Assembly: GCF_021653995.1 (NCBI RefSeq)
Contig: NZ_JAJJOZ010000008.1
Location: forward strand, 62,001 to 126,000
From: Allopusillimonas lactea
GTDB taxonomy: Bacteria; Pseudomonadota; Gammaproteobacteria; Burkholderiales; Burkholderiaceae_B
DNA length: 64,000 nt
Direction of reading: 5' to 3'
Shown here: positions 1 through 8,240 of the stretch, piece by piece
How positions within the stretch are numbered: the first letter of the stretch is position 1
How the letters are laid out: each line of letters begins with the position of its first letter
The notes under the pieces: generated by a model
The model's input: the letters and a program-made list of their open reading frames with translations, nothing else
Databases searched by the model: none
Told to the model about the DNA's origin: nothing
Made by a program: the position numbers and the translations under genes

Positions 1-55
1 GCGCGGCGACGCGGAAAGCCCCTAAGCACGATGCGCAAGAAACGGATGGGGAGCG

Positions 56-532
56 TCAGCCTGCGCGCACATTGGCCAGCGTGCTGGCGGCGCCCCGTTT
101 GCTGCGGCCTTGGGCGTCGTAGAGGTTGCCGGCACCAACCAGGTGTTGGAGTTCATTCAGTGCCAGCCTGTTGTGAGCAAGGTAGGCGGAGATGGTAATG
201 CCGTTGGCGGTGTTCAGCGCGCTGGCGCGCTGCGCCAGCGACAGCAGGTGCTCTACCGGTGCGGCAAGCTCGGCGTGTTTGCGAGCGGCATGCTGCAGGG
301 CGTTGTCGCTGTTCGTAAAGCCCGCCTGGTAAAGCAGTTTGCCGCGCAGGGTGTCGGCTGCTGCAAGCTGGTCCGCATAGCCGTTCTTGCGTGCGGTGAC
401 GCTCTCCAGTGCATCGATCGCACCATGCGCTTCAAGCAACCCCTGCTCTTCTTCGAGTACGGCGATAAAACCCTCTATCAGGCGGGTTTCGTGTTCGATG
501 CAGGTATGAAGACGGGCGAGGATGTCGGACAT
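56..532 (-). CDS. flgN: Flagellar export chaperone FlgN
   Basis: This encodes a 158-residue, mostly helical protein with the length and heptad-like pattern of FlgN, the cytosolic chaperone that holds the hook-filament junction proteins FlgK and FlgL before export. Identity rests strongly on position: it lies 62 bases behind flgM on the same strand, the usual flgMN pair, and next to flgA. It opens MSDILARLHTCIEHE and ends in a basic, alanine-rich tail. It probably shares the sigma-28 promoter seen before flgM. FlgN sequences are weakly conserved, so context carries much of the call. The 55 bases beyond its stop to the window edge show no gene. Confidence 0.88.
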   Translation of the reverse strand: MSDILARLHTCIEHETRLIEGFIAVLEEEQGLLEAHGAIDALESVTARKNGYADQLAAADTLRGKLLYQAGFTNSDNALQHAARKHAELAAPVEHLLSLAQRASALNTANGITISAYLAHNRLALNELQHLVGAGNLYDAQGRSKRGAASTLANVRAG

Positions 533-594
533 GAGCGTGTGCGTGATTCGAAGCGGGCTGGACGAGGCACCGGCGCCAGAGCCAGCCGCTTGCC

Positions 595-879
595 TTATTT
601 GAGCAGATCGCGGACGCTGGCGAGCAGGCCGTCGGCAATGCGGGAGGCGTCGATCTTGAGTTGGCCTGACGCGATAGCGTCGCGCAACTGGGCCACACGG
701 GCTTGATCGATATCGTGGGCACCGTCTTGCAGAGCCGCCAACTGACGGGCGGCCGGGCTGAGGGCAACGTCTTTTCTGGCGCCCGAGGCCGTACCCTGCG
801 ACAGTGCTGCCGTGGCATCAAGCCGCTGGCTGGAGACGCCGTGTGCCGGGCTGTTCAGGGGCGAAGAGGTGATTTTCAC
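595..879 (-). CDS. flgM: Anti-sigma-28 factor FlgM
   Basis: This 94-residue protein is the sigma-28 (FliA) inhibitor that is exported through the finished hook to release late-gene transcription. The C-terminal half has the FlgM helices (ALSPAARQLAALQ, then VAQLRDAIASGQLKIDASRI and ADGLLASVRDLL). The start chosen is a GTG at 879, because GGAG lies 7 bases upstream and the product then opens MKITSS. An in-frame ATG at 906 would add nine residues but lacks the better spacing. A sigma-28 promoter lies at 951-977, 72 bases ahead. Its target FliA is encoded at 32.5 kb in the same window. Confidence 0.93.
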   Translation of the reverse strand: MKITSSPLNSPAHGVSSQRLDATAALSQGTASGARKDVALSPAARQLAALQDGAHDIDQARVAQLRDAIASGQLKIDASRIADGLLASVRDLLK

Positions 880-950
880 GGTGTTCTCCGGGGGCATGAA
901 TGCCACGTTGCGGCATCTTGCGGGGTGTCTGGGAATGCGTTCTGGATTCT

Positions 951-977
951 ATAACGGCAGTGGCTGGGAAATGTTTA
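951..977 (-). promoter_or_regulatory. Sigma-28 promoter of flgMN
   Basis: Read on the minus strand, TAAACATT (977-970), an 11-base spacer and GCCGTTAT (958-951) match the sigma-28 pattern TAAAGTTT-N11-GCCGATAA. It lies 72 bases before the flgM GTG. The same geometry occurs before flaG and fliC. Confidence 0.8.
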
Positions 978-989
978 ACCCGCTTGGGG

Positions 990-1694
990 CTACATCATGA
1001 TGCGCACAGTATGTGCGTCGACCACCATGCCACTAATCACCTCGCCCGATCTAGCCTTCACCTGTATATAAGACCCCGGCGGCCCGCTTTCGAGAGCCTG
1101 GCCTTCGCCAGTGGCAATAAACCCACTGCCTCGCACCTCGGTGCGCACAATTTGACCGCGGGAGACGGTGTCGGGATTGCGCAGCGTGCGTGTTTTGATG
1201 GGGGTGCCCGCGGTGATGCGTTGCGCGGCCACATAGCCGACCGCTTGGGCGGGGTCTAGCACCGTGTCGCGGGGAAGGCGCAGAATATCGCCTTCGCGCA
1301 CACCCAGGTCGTTTGCCGACAGGGGTTCGCCGGGCTGCAGCGTGCGCTGTGCGACAAAGTACTTGCCCTGGACGCTGACATTGGCCTGGACGTAGCTTGT
1401 CCAGGGCTGTGGTCCCGCGCAGCGTATCTTGACTGTCATGCGCGGACGCAGGGAGTGGCCGTTGGGTATGCTGGGTTGCAGCGCATTGCAGCGCGGCAGG
1501 CGCTCTACGCGGGGCTTTTGTACGGTGACATCGACCTTGCCAGGGTCGCCGCCGACCTGCGCGCGCAGGAACTGTTCAACCTGGGCGGCGACTTCGCTGG
1601 CATCCTGGGTAGCAGGCTCGGCGGCAGGGCTCGCCATTCCCACATGCAGGGGCGCGGCGGCGAGAAGCAATGTGAATAGGCGAGGTCTGATCAT
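990..1694 (-). CDS. flgA: Flagellar P-ring assembly chaperone FlgA
   Basis: FlgA is a periplasmic chaperone that helps FlgI form the P ring. The 234-residue product begins with a signal peptide (MIRPRLFTLLLAAAPLHVG...). Its C-terminal SAF/ChapFlgA domain holds recognisable segments such as YFVAQRTLQPGEPLSANDL, RITAGTPIKTRTLR and PGSYIQVKARSGEVISGMV. It is divergent from flgB with a 184-base gap and lies on the same strand as flgMN. The flgM sigma-28 promoter falls just beyond its stop codon, so flgMN can be expressed separately from flgA. Confidence 0.95.
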   Translation of the reverse strand: MIRPRLFTLLLAAAPLHVGMASPAAEPATQDASEVAAQVEQFLRAQVGGDPGKVDVTVQKPRVERLPRCNALQPSIPNGHSLRPRMTVKIRCAGPQPWTSYVQANVSVQGKYFVAQRTLQPGEPLSANDLGVREGDILRLPRDTVLDPAQAVGYVAAQRITAGTPIKTRTLRNPDTVSRGQIVRTEVRGSGFIATGEGQALESGPPGSYIQVKARSGEVISGMVVDAHTVRIMM

Positions 1695-1878
1695 GAGGCC
1701 ATTCTATAGAAGCGGCGGTGCGGGCAATCCAAGAACTGGGCGCGTATTGACGCCTTGTTTCCAGGTTTATTGAAGCACTCGCGCCTTTACCATGCTTGCT
1801 ATTCGTGGCGCGCCTCGTGTGCGCTGAACCTACAGCTTTGCACACGCCACCGCGTGGCGGGAAATCCGGGCGGACAGC

Positions 1879-2289
1879 ATGATAGATCGTATCGGCGAAG
1901 ACCTCAATTTCTACAAACAGGCCATCAGCCTGCGGCAAAAGCGCCAAGAAGTGCTGGCCGCCAACATAGCCAATGCAGACACCCCCAACTACAAGGCGCG
2001 TGATTTCGACTTTACCGCCGCGCTGCGCGAGGCCATGGGCGAAGGCGGACTGAGGCTCGGCGACACCAGTCTGTCGCTGACATCAGCCAGGCATCTTCCC
2101 GGCCGGGCCGTATCGCCCGAGCCCGCAACGCTGCTGTACCGCCAGCCTTACCAACCCAGTCTGGACGGCAACACGGTCGATATGGACGCCGAACGCGTCC
2201 AGTTCGCCGATAACACGCTGCGCTACCAGAGCGACCTGACAGTGATGTCGGCCCGCATCAAAACGTTGATGGCGGCGCTGCAGCAATAA
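1879..2289 (+). CDS. flgB: Flagellar proximal rod protein FlgB
   Basis: FlgB is a 136-residue proximal rod subunit in the periplasmic drive shaft, exported by the flagellar type III system. The N-terminal rod motif is clear (RQKRQEVLAANIANADTPNY followed by KARDFDF), and the C-terminal helix TLRYQSDLTVMSARIKTLMAAL is the matching half of the rod coiled coil. It is the first gene of the flgBCDEFGHIJKL operon, with flgC 36 bases downstream. No convincing promoter could be read in the 184-base gap shared with flgA, where a master-regulator-dependent class II promoter would be expected. Confidence 0.97.
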   Translation: MIDRIGEDLNFYKQAISLRQKRQEVLAANIANADTPNYKARDFDFTAALREAMGEGGLRLGDTSLSLTSARHLPGRAVSPEPATLLYRQPYQPSLDGNTVDMDAERVQFADNTLRYQSDLTVMSARIKTLMAALQQ

Positions 2290-2325
2290 GCGGGCGCGCC
2301 AGCTTACACGATTCAAGGATTTCGT

Positions 2326-2742
2326 ATGTCAGAGATGAGCATCTTCCAGATTGCCGGTTCGGCGCTTACTGCGCAGTCGCAGCGCATGAACGTGACCGCC
2401 AGCAACTTGGCCAACGCCGACAGTGCCGTGGGCCCGGATGGCCAGCCCTACCGGGCGCGGCAGGTCGTGTTCCAGATGACGCCACCTGCGGGCCGCCCGC
2501 AGCCTGGATCGGTGGGCGGTGTGCGCGTGGCCGCGGTAACAGAAAGCACTGCGCCTCCCCGCATGCAGTACGACCCCGACAGCCCCTTGGCCAACGCGGA
2601 TGGCTACGTCACCTTGCCGAACGTGGATGTGGTCGCCGAAACCGTCAACATGATTTCGGCGTCGCGCTCTTACCAGGCAAATGTCGAGGTCATCAATACG
2701 GCTAAGACCCTGATGATGCGTACGCTCTCGATCGGCCAGTAG
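2326..2742 (+). CDS. flgC: Flagellar proximal rod protein FlgC
   Basis: FlgC is a 138-residue proximal rod protein. The N-terminal half has the family pattern ALTAQSQRMNVTASNLANAD and the extension PYRARQVVFQ. The C-terminal half carries YVTLPNVDVVAETVNMISAS and RSYQANVEVINTAKTLMMRT, the typical FlgC ending. It lies between flgB and flgD in the rod-hook operon, and its length matches the family. Confidence 0.97.
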   Translation: MSEMSIFQIAGSALTAQSQRMNVTASNLANADSAVGPDGQPYRARQVVFQMTPPAGRPQPGSVGGVRVAAVTESTAPPRMQYDPDSPLANADGYVTLPNVDVVAETVNMISASRSYQANVEVINTAKTLMMRTLSIGQ

Positions 2743-2817
2743 TCCTGTGCGGCACCAACGCTCATCACCTGACCACTCAGCAACGAACAACGCAATCCGC
2801 TTACCAGGGAACAACGC

Positions 2818-3501
2818 ATGTCCACGATCACTCAGGCCAACACTGCAACCGGCGCCGCGCTGGCGGCTGCCGATGCCAATACCAAGAGCCTGATGGGCGA
2901 TACTCAGGACAGGTTTCTAACGCTGCTGGTTACTCAGTTGCAGAATCAGGATCCTCTCAACCCGATGGACAACGCCCAGGTGACGTCGCAAATCGCCCAA
3001 CTGTCCACGGTGAATGGCATCAACCAGCTCAACAACACCCTGTTGGCATTGTCGGGCCAGATGGATGTTTCGCAGTCCATGCAGGCGGCCAATCTGATCG
3101 GCAAGGGTGTGCTGGTGCCAGGCGCCAAGGTATCGCTGGGCGGCGAAACAGGGGCCAAGGAAGCCACGCCCTTTGGCGTCGACGTCATGTCGCCAGCGAA
3201 GCAGGTGATCGTTACCGTGCTGAACTCGGCGGGCGAGGCAGTGCGCCGCATGGAGTTGGGCCCAAAATCGGCGGGCGTCTTGTCGCTGCAGTGGGACGGC
3301 AAGAGCGACGCGGGTGTGGAGCTGCCTAATGGCGCTTACACCCTCAAGGTGGAAGCCACCAACAACGACGGTCAGCCGGTGTTGGCCGAAGCGCTGACCT
3401 ATGGTCAGGTCGCCAGCGTGGCGTATTCATCCAGTGGTCTGCAGCTCGATCTTGGCCTCACTGGCATGCGCTCGCTGCTTGACATCAGGAAGATCATGTA
3501 A
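2818..3501 (+). CDS. flgD: Flagellar hook capping protein FlgD
   Basis: FlgD caps the growing hook and guides FlgE assembly; it is discarded when FlgK arrives. The 227-residue protein has the conserved N-terminal block DRFLTLLVTQLQNQDPLNPM (residues about 30-50) followed by AQVTSQIAQLSTVNGINQLN. A C-terminal FlgD beta domain includes SLQWDGKSDAGVELPNGAYT. The start is preceded by AGGGA about 8 bases upstream. It is followed by flgE after 50 bases. Confidence 0.97.
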   Translation: MSTITQANTATGAALAAADANTKSLMGDTQDRFLTLLVTQLQNQDPLNPMDNAQVTSQIAQLSTVNGINQLNNTLLALSGQMDVSQSMQAANLIGKGVLVPGAKVSLGGETGAKEATPFGVDVMSPAKQVIVTVLNSAGEAVRRMELGPKSAGVLSLQWDGKSDAGVELPNGAYTLKVEATNNDGQPVLAEALTYGQVASVAYSSSGLQLDLGLTGMRSLLDIRKIM

Positions 3502-3551
3502 GGCTGGGTTTTATCCGCTTACACACTATTCAACAGGAAACGAGGTAAATC

Positions 3552-4766
3552 ATGGGTTTCGGACAAGGGCTAAGTGGTTTGAACGCGGCGGCGCAGTCGC
3601 TGGATGTTATTGGCAACAACATCGCCAACTCGGGCACCGTGGGTTTCAAGTCGGCTACGGCCAGTTTCGCCGACGTGTATGCCAGCTCGCGCGTAGGCCT
3701 GGGCACCCAGGTTGCGGGCATCAACCAGCGTTTCACCATCGGTACCATCACAGGCACCGGCAACCAATTCGATATGGCTATTGACGGCGGCCGCGGGATG
3801 TTCCGTGTGCAGGATCCGAGCGGCAGTATTTTCTACACCCGCAACGGCCAATTCCATGCCAACAAAGACAACTACATCGTCAACGCCCAAGGCCAGCGGC
3901 TCACCGGCTATCCCGTAGGCTCCACCGACCCGGCGCCTGTCATGGTGCCGGCCGGAAACATCGCCCCCAAGGCCACCACCAGCATTACATCGGTGCTCAA
4001 CCTTGACGCCAATGCGGCGCCGATACCGGCCACCCCCGCATTCGACCCAAACAACGCTGAAACCTACAACAACACCTTCCCGATCAACGTCTACGACAGC
4101 TTGGGCAACGCACACCAGTTGACGCAGTACTTCGTCAAGCGTCAGGGGGCGGCAGGTGATACCGACAGCAAGTGGGACGTTTACTATCGCCTTGACGGAA
4201 ATGCCTTGAACGCCCCCGCCGCCGCCACGCAGATGATATTCGATGCTGGCGGCCGGCTCACGGCGCCCGCAGGCGGCGTGGCACTGCAGGCCACCGGGGT
4301 GGGCGGTGTAAATTCGCCCGCCGCCGACTTGAACATCAACGTCAACTACGGCGGCTCCACCCAGTTTGGGGGCGACTTCACCTATACCTTCAACCAGGAC
4401 GGGTACAAGACGGGCGAGTATGCCAGCATGTCGATCGCGGCGGACGGTGCGATCGTAGCCAGCTACACCAATGGCCAAACCCAGACGTTGGGGTCGCTGG
4501 TGCTGGCACACTTTGCCAACCTGCAGGGCCTGCAGCCCGTGGGCGGCAATGCCTGGGCTGAAACATCAGAATCGGGCCAACCCATCCTGGGCCGTCCGGG
4601 TTCTAACGGCATGGCCGCCATCAAAGGCCAGGCGGTGGAAGAGTCCAACGTTGACATGAGCCAGGAGCTGGTCAACATGATCATCGCGCAACGCACCTAC
4701 CAAGCCAACGCGCAGACGATCAAGACGCAGGATCAGGTGCTGCAGACCCTGATCAACATGCGTTAG
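3552..4766 (+). CDS. flgE: Flagellar hook protein FlgE
   Basis: FlgE polymerises into the universal-joint hook. The 404-residue protein opens MGFGQGLSGLNAAAQSLDVI, followed by GNNIANSGTVGFK, the rod/hook N-terminal signature. It ends with VDMSQELVNMIIAQRTYQAN and a terminal helix QVLQTLINMR. The intermediate beta domains (about residues 90-330) are moderate in size, as in Alcaligenaceae. Hook length should be set by one of the two FliK-like proteins encoded at 20-21.5 and 28-29.5 kb. flgF follows after 9 bases. Confidence 0.97.
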   Translation: MGFGQGLSGLNAAAQSLDVIGNNIANSGTVGFKSATASFADVYASSRVGLGTQVAGINQRFTIGTITGTGNQFDMAIDGGRGMFRVQDPSGSIFYTRNGQFHANKDNYIVNAQGQRLTGYPVGSTDPAPVMVPAGNIAPKATTSITSVLNLDANAAPIPATPAFDPNNAETYNNTFPINVYDSLGNAHQLTQYFVKRQGAAGDTDSKWDVYYRLDGNALNAPAAATQMIFDAGGRLTAPAGGVALQATGVGGVNSPAADLNINVNYGGSTQFGGDFTYTFNQDGYKTGEYASMSIAADGAIVASYTNGQTQTLGSLVLAHFANLQGLQPVGGNAWAETSESGQPILGRPGSNGMAAIKGQAVEESNVDMSQELVNMIIAQRTYQANAQTIKTQDQVLQTLINMR

Positions 4767-4775
4767 GCCTGACTC

Positions 4776-5519
4776 ATGGATCGTCTCGTCTACACCGCCG
4801 CCAATGGCGCGGCGCGTATCCTGGAACAACAGGCTGTCATCAGCAACAACCTGGCCAACGTCAATACCACGGGTTTTCGCGAGCAACTCGCGATCTACCG
4901 TTCTGTGCCAGTCAATGGTGAGGTTGGTTTGCCCACCCGGGTCAGCACAGTGGCATCCTCGCCCGGCAGCAAGATGGGGCAGGGCACGATGGTGGAAACC
5001 GGCGCGGCGCTTGATGCCGCCATTACCGGTGAAGGTTGGTTTGCCGTCCAGACCTTCAATGGTGAAGCCTATACCCGCGCCGGTGATTTTTCCGTCAACA
5101 ACCAGGGGCTGCTGGTCAACATGCTGGGCATGCCTGTGTTGTCGGAGGATGGGGCGCCCGTTGAGATTCCCGATCGCGGCGCCGTGACGTTTTCCGGTGA
5201 CGGCCAGATTACTGTGCTGGGCGCAGGCGACAACCCCAACGATGTGCAAGTGATTGGCCGGCTCAAGCTGGTCAACCCGCCGGTGGCAGAGATGACACGC
5301 GGCGACGACGGGTTGTATCGCGTGGCTGGCGGCCAAGCGGCACAGTCGGATCCGCAGGTGCGCATGGTGGCGGGCTTTGTCGAAAAAAGCAACGTCAACG
5401 CCGCTGAGGCCATGGTGGGCATGATTGCCAATGCCCGACGGTTTGAAATGCAGATGAAGATGATCCAGGACGCCAGCGCCAATGCCGAGCGCGCCAACTC
5501 GATTCTGTCTACCTCGTGA
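4776..5519 (+). CDS. flgF: Flagellar proximal rod protein FlgF
   Basis: FlgF is a rod subunit of 247 residues. It opens MDRLVYTAANGAARILEQQA, then VISNNLANVNTTGFREQL, the signature shared with FlgG. The C-terminus has VEKSNVNAAEAMVGMIANAR followed by RFEMQMKMIQ. Compared with FlgG the conserved QRAYE-type motif is ARRFEMQMK, typical of FlgF. It lies 9 bases after flgE and 47 bases before flgG. Confidence 0.96.
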   Translation: MDRLVYTAANGAARILEQQAVISNNLANVNTTGFREQLAIYRSVPVNGEVGLPTRVSTVASSPGSKMGQGTMVETGAALDAAITGEGWFAVQTFNGEAYTRAGDFSVNNQGLLVNMLGMPVLSEDGAPVEIPDRGAVTFSGDGQITVLGAGDNPNDVQVIGRLKLVNPPVAEMTRGDDGLYRVAGGQAAQSDPQVRMVAGFVEKSNVNAAEAMVGMIANARRFEMQMKMIQDASANAERANSILSTS

Positions 5520-5566
5520 TGAACATCAGACGCGCCGGCGCGCCGGCTGTGTCAAGGACATAAAAA

Positions 5567-6352
5567 ATGATACGTTCCCTGTGGATTGCAAAAACCGGTC
5601 TGGAGTCGCAGCAGACCAATATGGATGTCATTTCCAACAACCTGGCCAACGTCAATACGACGGGTTTCAAGCGCGGCCGCGCCGTATTCGAAGACCTGAT
5701 GTACCAAACCATCCGCCAGCCCGGCGCGCAAGTGGGTGCGGCCAATCAGCTGCCTTCGGGCTTACAGATCGGTACCGGCGTGCGGACGGTTGCAACCGAG
5801 CGCATCCACTCGCAGGGCAACCTGAAAGACACCGGTAACTCGATGGATATCGCCATACAGGGCCGAGGCTTTCTGCAGGTCGAAATGCCCGACGGTACAT
5901 TCGCCTATACGCGCGACGGCAGCCTGCAGGTCGACCAGAATGGCCAGCTTGTCACTGCTGGCGGCTATCCGGTTCAACCGCCGATCAACATCCCCGAGAA
6001 CGCACTGAGCATTACCATAGCGCGCGACGGCACCGTGTCGGTTACTCAGCCGGGCGCTACCGGTACAAATGTCGAGGTGGGCCAGCTGCAGTTGTCCACA
6101 TTCATCAATCCGGCCGGCTTGCAGAGCGCTGGCGAAAATCTCTATGTCGAGACCGATGCGTCTGGCCCCGCGGCGTTTGCGCAGCCAGGTCTGGACGGTG
6201 CCGGCCTGGTCCTGCAACAGTACACGGAAACCTCCAACGTCAATGTGGCCGAAGAACTGGTCAACATGATCACCACACAGCGGGCCTACGAGATGAACAG
6301 CAAGGCCGTGCAGACTTCGGACCAGATGCTGGCCCGACTGACGCAGCTTTGA
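5567..6352 (+). CDS. flgG: Flagellar distal rod protein FlgG
   Basis: FlgG forms the distal rod that crosses the P and L rings. The 261-residue protein opens MIRSLWIAKTGLESQQTNMD, followed by VISNNLANVNTTGFKRGRA. It contains the FlgG-specific stretch QPGAQVGAANQLPSGLQIGT and ends with NVNVAEELVNMITTQRAYEM and NSKAVQTSDQMLARLTQL. Length matches the usual 260-262 residues. It precedes flgH by 40 bases. Confidence 0.98.
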   Translation: MIRSLWIAKTGLESQQTNMDVISNNLANVNTTGFKRGRAVFEDLMYQTIRQPGAQVGAANQLPSGLQIGTGVRTVATERIHSQGNLKDTGNSMDIAIQGRGFLQVEMPDGTFAYTRDGSLQVDQNGQLVTAGGYPVQPPINIPENALSITIARDGTVSVTQPGATGTNVEVGQLQLSTFINPAGLQSAGENLYVETDASGPAAFAQPGLDGAGLVLQQYTETSNVNVAEELVNMITTQRAYEMNSKAVQTSDQMLARLTQL

Positions 6353-6392
6353 TGAGCGCGCTCGCGTCCTGCCTGCCCTGACTGCCATCACC

Positions 6393-7079
6393 ATGTTTCT
6401 GCGTATTTTCCGAATTCTTGTCCTGACGCTGGCCGGCGTACTCTGCGGCTGTGCCCTGATTCCGCCCGATCCCGTGGTCACGGGCCCTCTGACGGCGCAA
6501 CCGCCGCTGCCGGGCCTGCCACCCGCCGAGCCCAACGGTGCCATCTATCAACCTACGGCATACGGCAGCTACCCGTTGTTCGAAGACCGTCGTCCGCGCA
6601 ATGTTGGCGATATCGTCACTGTCATCATTCAAGAAAAGACCAACGCCGCCAAAAACGTGCAGACCTCGACCGATCGCAACGGCAAGGCCGGCTTCGGCGT
6701 TGAGGTGTCGCCGAACGTGGTGCCTGATGAACTCGCGCTCAGACAGCAGTTCGATATGGAAGGCAAGAACCAGGCTTCGGGGAAGGGATCCAGCAGGGCG
6801 GATAATAAGTTTGAAGGAACCATCACGACAACGGTTGTGGGCGTGCTGCCCAACGGCAACCTGCAGATCGCGGGCGACAAACAAATCGCCATCAATCGCG
6901 GCAGCGAACATATCCGCTTTTCGGGCGTGGTGGATCCGCGTTCCGTGACAGGCAGCAATACTGTTCTGTCCACCCAGGTGGCGGATGCCCGCATCGAGTT
7001 CCGCAGCAAAGGCACGATGGATGAAGTCCAGAACATGGGCTGGCTGCAGCGCTTCTTCCTGAATATTTCCCCCTTCTGA
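6393..7079 (+). CDS. flgH: Flagellar L-ring lipoprotein FlgH
   Basis: FlgH forms the outer-membrane L ring. The 228-residue precursor has a lipoprotein signal peptide ending in a lipobox around LAGVLCGCALIPP, so the mature protein should start at a lipidated cysteine. The body holds the family blocks YPLFEDRRPRNVGDIVTVII, GSNTVLSTQVADARIEFRSK and the C-terminal MGWLQRFFLNISPF. flgI begins one base after the stop codon, so the two ring proteins are closely coupled. Confidence 0.97.
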   Translation: MFLRIFRILVLTLAGVLCGCALIPPDPVVTGPLTAQPPLPGLPPAEPNGAIYQPTAYGSYPLFEDRRPRNVGDIVTVIIQEKTNAAKNVQTSTDRNGKAGFGVEVSPNVVPDELALRQQFDMEGKNQASGKGSSRADNKFEGTITTTVVGVLPNGNLQIAGDKQIAINRGSEHIRFSGVVDPRSVTGSNTVLSTQVADARIEFRSKGTMDEVQNMGWLQRFFLNISPF

Positions 7080-7080
7080 C

Positions 7081-8232
7081 ATGAACCTCGTTCTTCTTCG
7101 CTCCATACACTGCCGCCCGTCATTGCCTTGGGTGCGTATTGCGGTGGCCACCTTGTTCGGGCTGGTGCTTGCGTGTGGCACTGCGCAGGCAGAGCGCATC
7201 AAGGATCTGGCTAGCATTCAGGGCGTGCGCGACAACCAGCTTATTGGCTACGGCCTGGTGGTCGGCCTCGATGGCAGCGGCGACCAAGTACGCCAGACGC
7301 CATTCACGCAGCAGAGCCTGACCAATATGCTGTCGCAACTGGGGATCACCGTGCCCCAGGGCAGCAATATGCAGCTCAAGAACGTTGCTGCTGTGATGGT
7401 TACCACCACACTGCCGGCGTTCGCGCAGCCCGGCCAGTCGCTGGATGTCGTGGTGTCGTCAATGGGCAATGCCAAGAGTCTGCGCGGTGGTACGTTGCTC
7501 ATGACACCGCTCAAGGGCGCCAACGGCCAAGTCTATGCGCTCGCCCAGGGCAATCTGCTGGTGGGCGGCGCGGGCGCACAAGCCGGCGGTTCCAGCGTGC
7601 AGGTAAATCAGCTCAATGGCGGCATCATTCCGGGCGGCGCCATTGTTGAACGGGGCGTGCCCACGATGTATGCGCGCGATGGCGTCATCCGGCTGGAGCT
7701 CAACAACACCGATTTTGGCACTGCGCAGAATGTCGTCGCGGCGCTGAACCGCCAGTTCGGCGGTGGGGTCGCGCAGGCGCAGGATGGCCGCGTGATTCGG
7801 CTGCAGGGTCCACGGGACCCATCCGCGCAAACAGCGTTCCTGTCGCAGGTGGAGAATTTGCAGGTCAAGCTGCCCCCGGCGCGCGCCAAAGTGATCGTCA
7901 ATGCCCGCACTGGATCGGTGGTCATGAATCGTACCGTCACCATCGAAGAGGCCGCTATTGCGTATGGAAATCTGTCGGTTGTCATCAGTCGGGATGCGCA
8001 GGTCAGCCAGCCTGACACGCCTTTTGCAGGCGGCCAGACCGTGGTCACGGAGAGTACGCAAATCGAGATGCGCAGCGAGCGCGGTGGCCTGCAGCGGGTG
8101 CGCACCAGCGCCAACCTGGCGGACGTCGTGCGTGCGCTCAACTCACTGGGCGCGACGCCTCAGGACCTGCTGTCCATCCTGCAAAACCTGAAGGCTGCCG
8201 GCGCGCTGCGCGCGGATCTCGAGGTTATCTAG
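7081..8232 (+). CDS. flgI: Flagellar P-ring protein FlgI
   Basis: FlgI builds the periplasmic P ring. The 383-residue precursor has a long signal peptide ending near GTAQAERIKDL. It then shows the highly conserved RIKDLASIQGVRDNQLIGYG and LVVGLDGSGDQ motifs and ends VRALNSLGATPQDLLSILQN. Its assembly partner FlgA is encoded at 0.99-1.69 kb. flgJ follows after 8 bases with AGGAGG before its ATG. Confidence 0.98.
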   Translation: MNLVLLRSIHCRPSLPWVRIAVATLFGLVLACGTAQAERIKDLASIQGVRDNQLIGYGLVVGLDGSGDQVRQTPFTQQSLTNMLSQLGITVPQGSNMQLKNVAAVMVTTTLPAFAQPGQSLDVVVSSMGNAKSLRGGTLLMTPLKGANGQVYALAQGNLLVGGAGAQAGGSSVQVNQLNGGIIPGGAIVERGVPTMYARDGVIRLELNNTDFGTAQNVVAALNRQFGGGVAQAQDGRVIRLQGPRDPSAQTAFLSQVENLQVKLPPARAKVIVNARTGSVVMNRTVTIEEAAIAYGNLSVVISRDAQVSQPDTPFAGGQTVVTESTQIEMRSERGGLQRVRTSANLADVVRALNSLGATPQDLLSILQNLKAAGALRADLEVI

Positions 8233-8240
8233 GAGGGGCC

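Noticed and set aside
1695..1878. Search for a sigma-54 or sigma-28 promoter before flgB
   Set aside because: No site with acceptable boxes and spacing could be read, so none is annotated.
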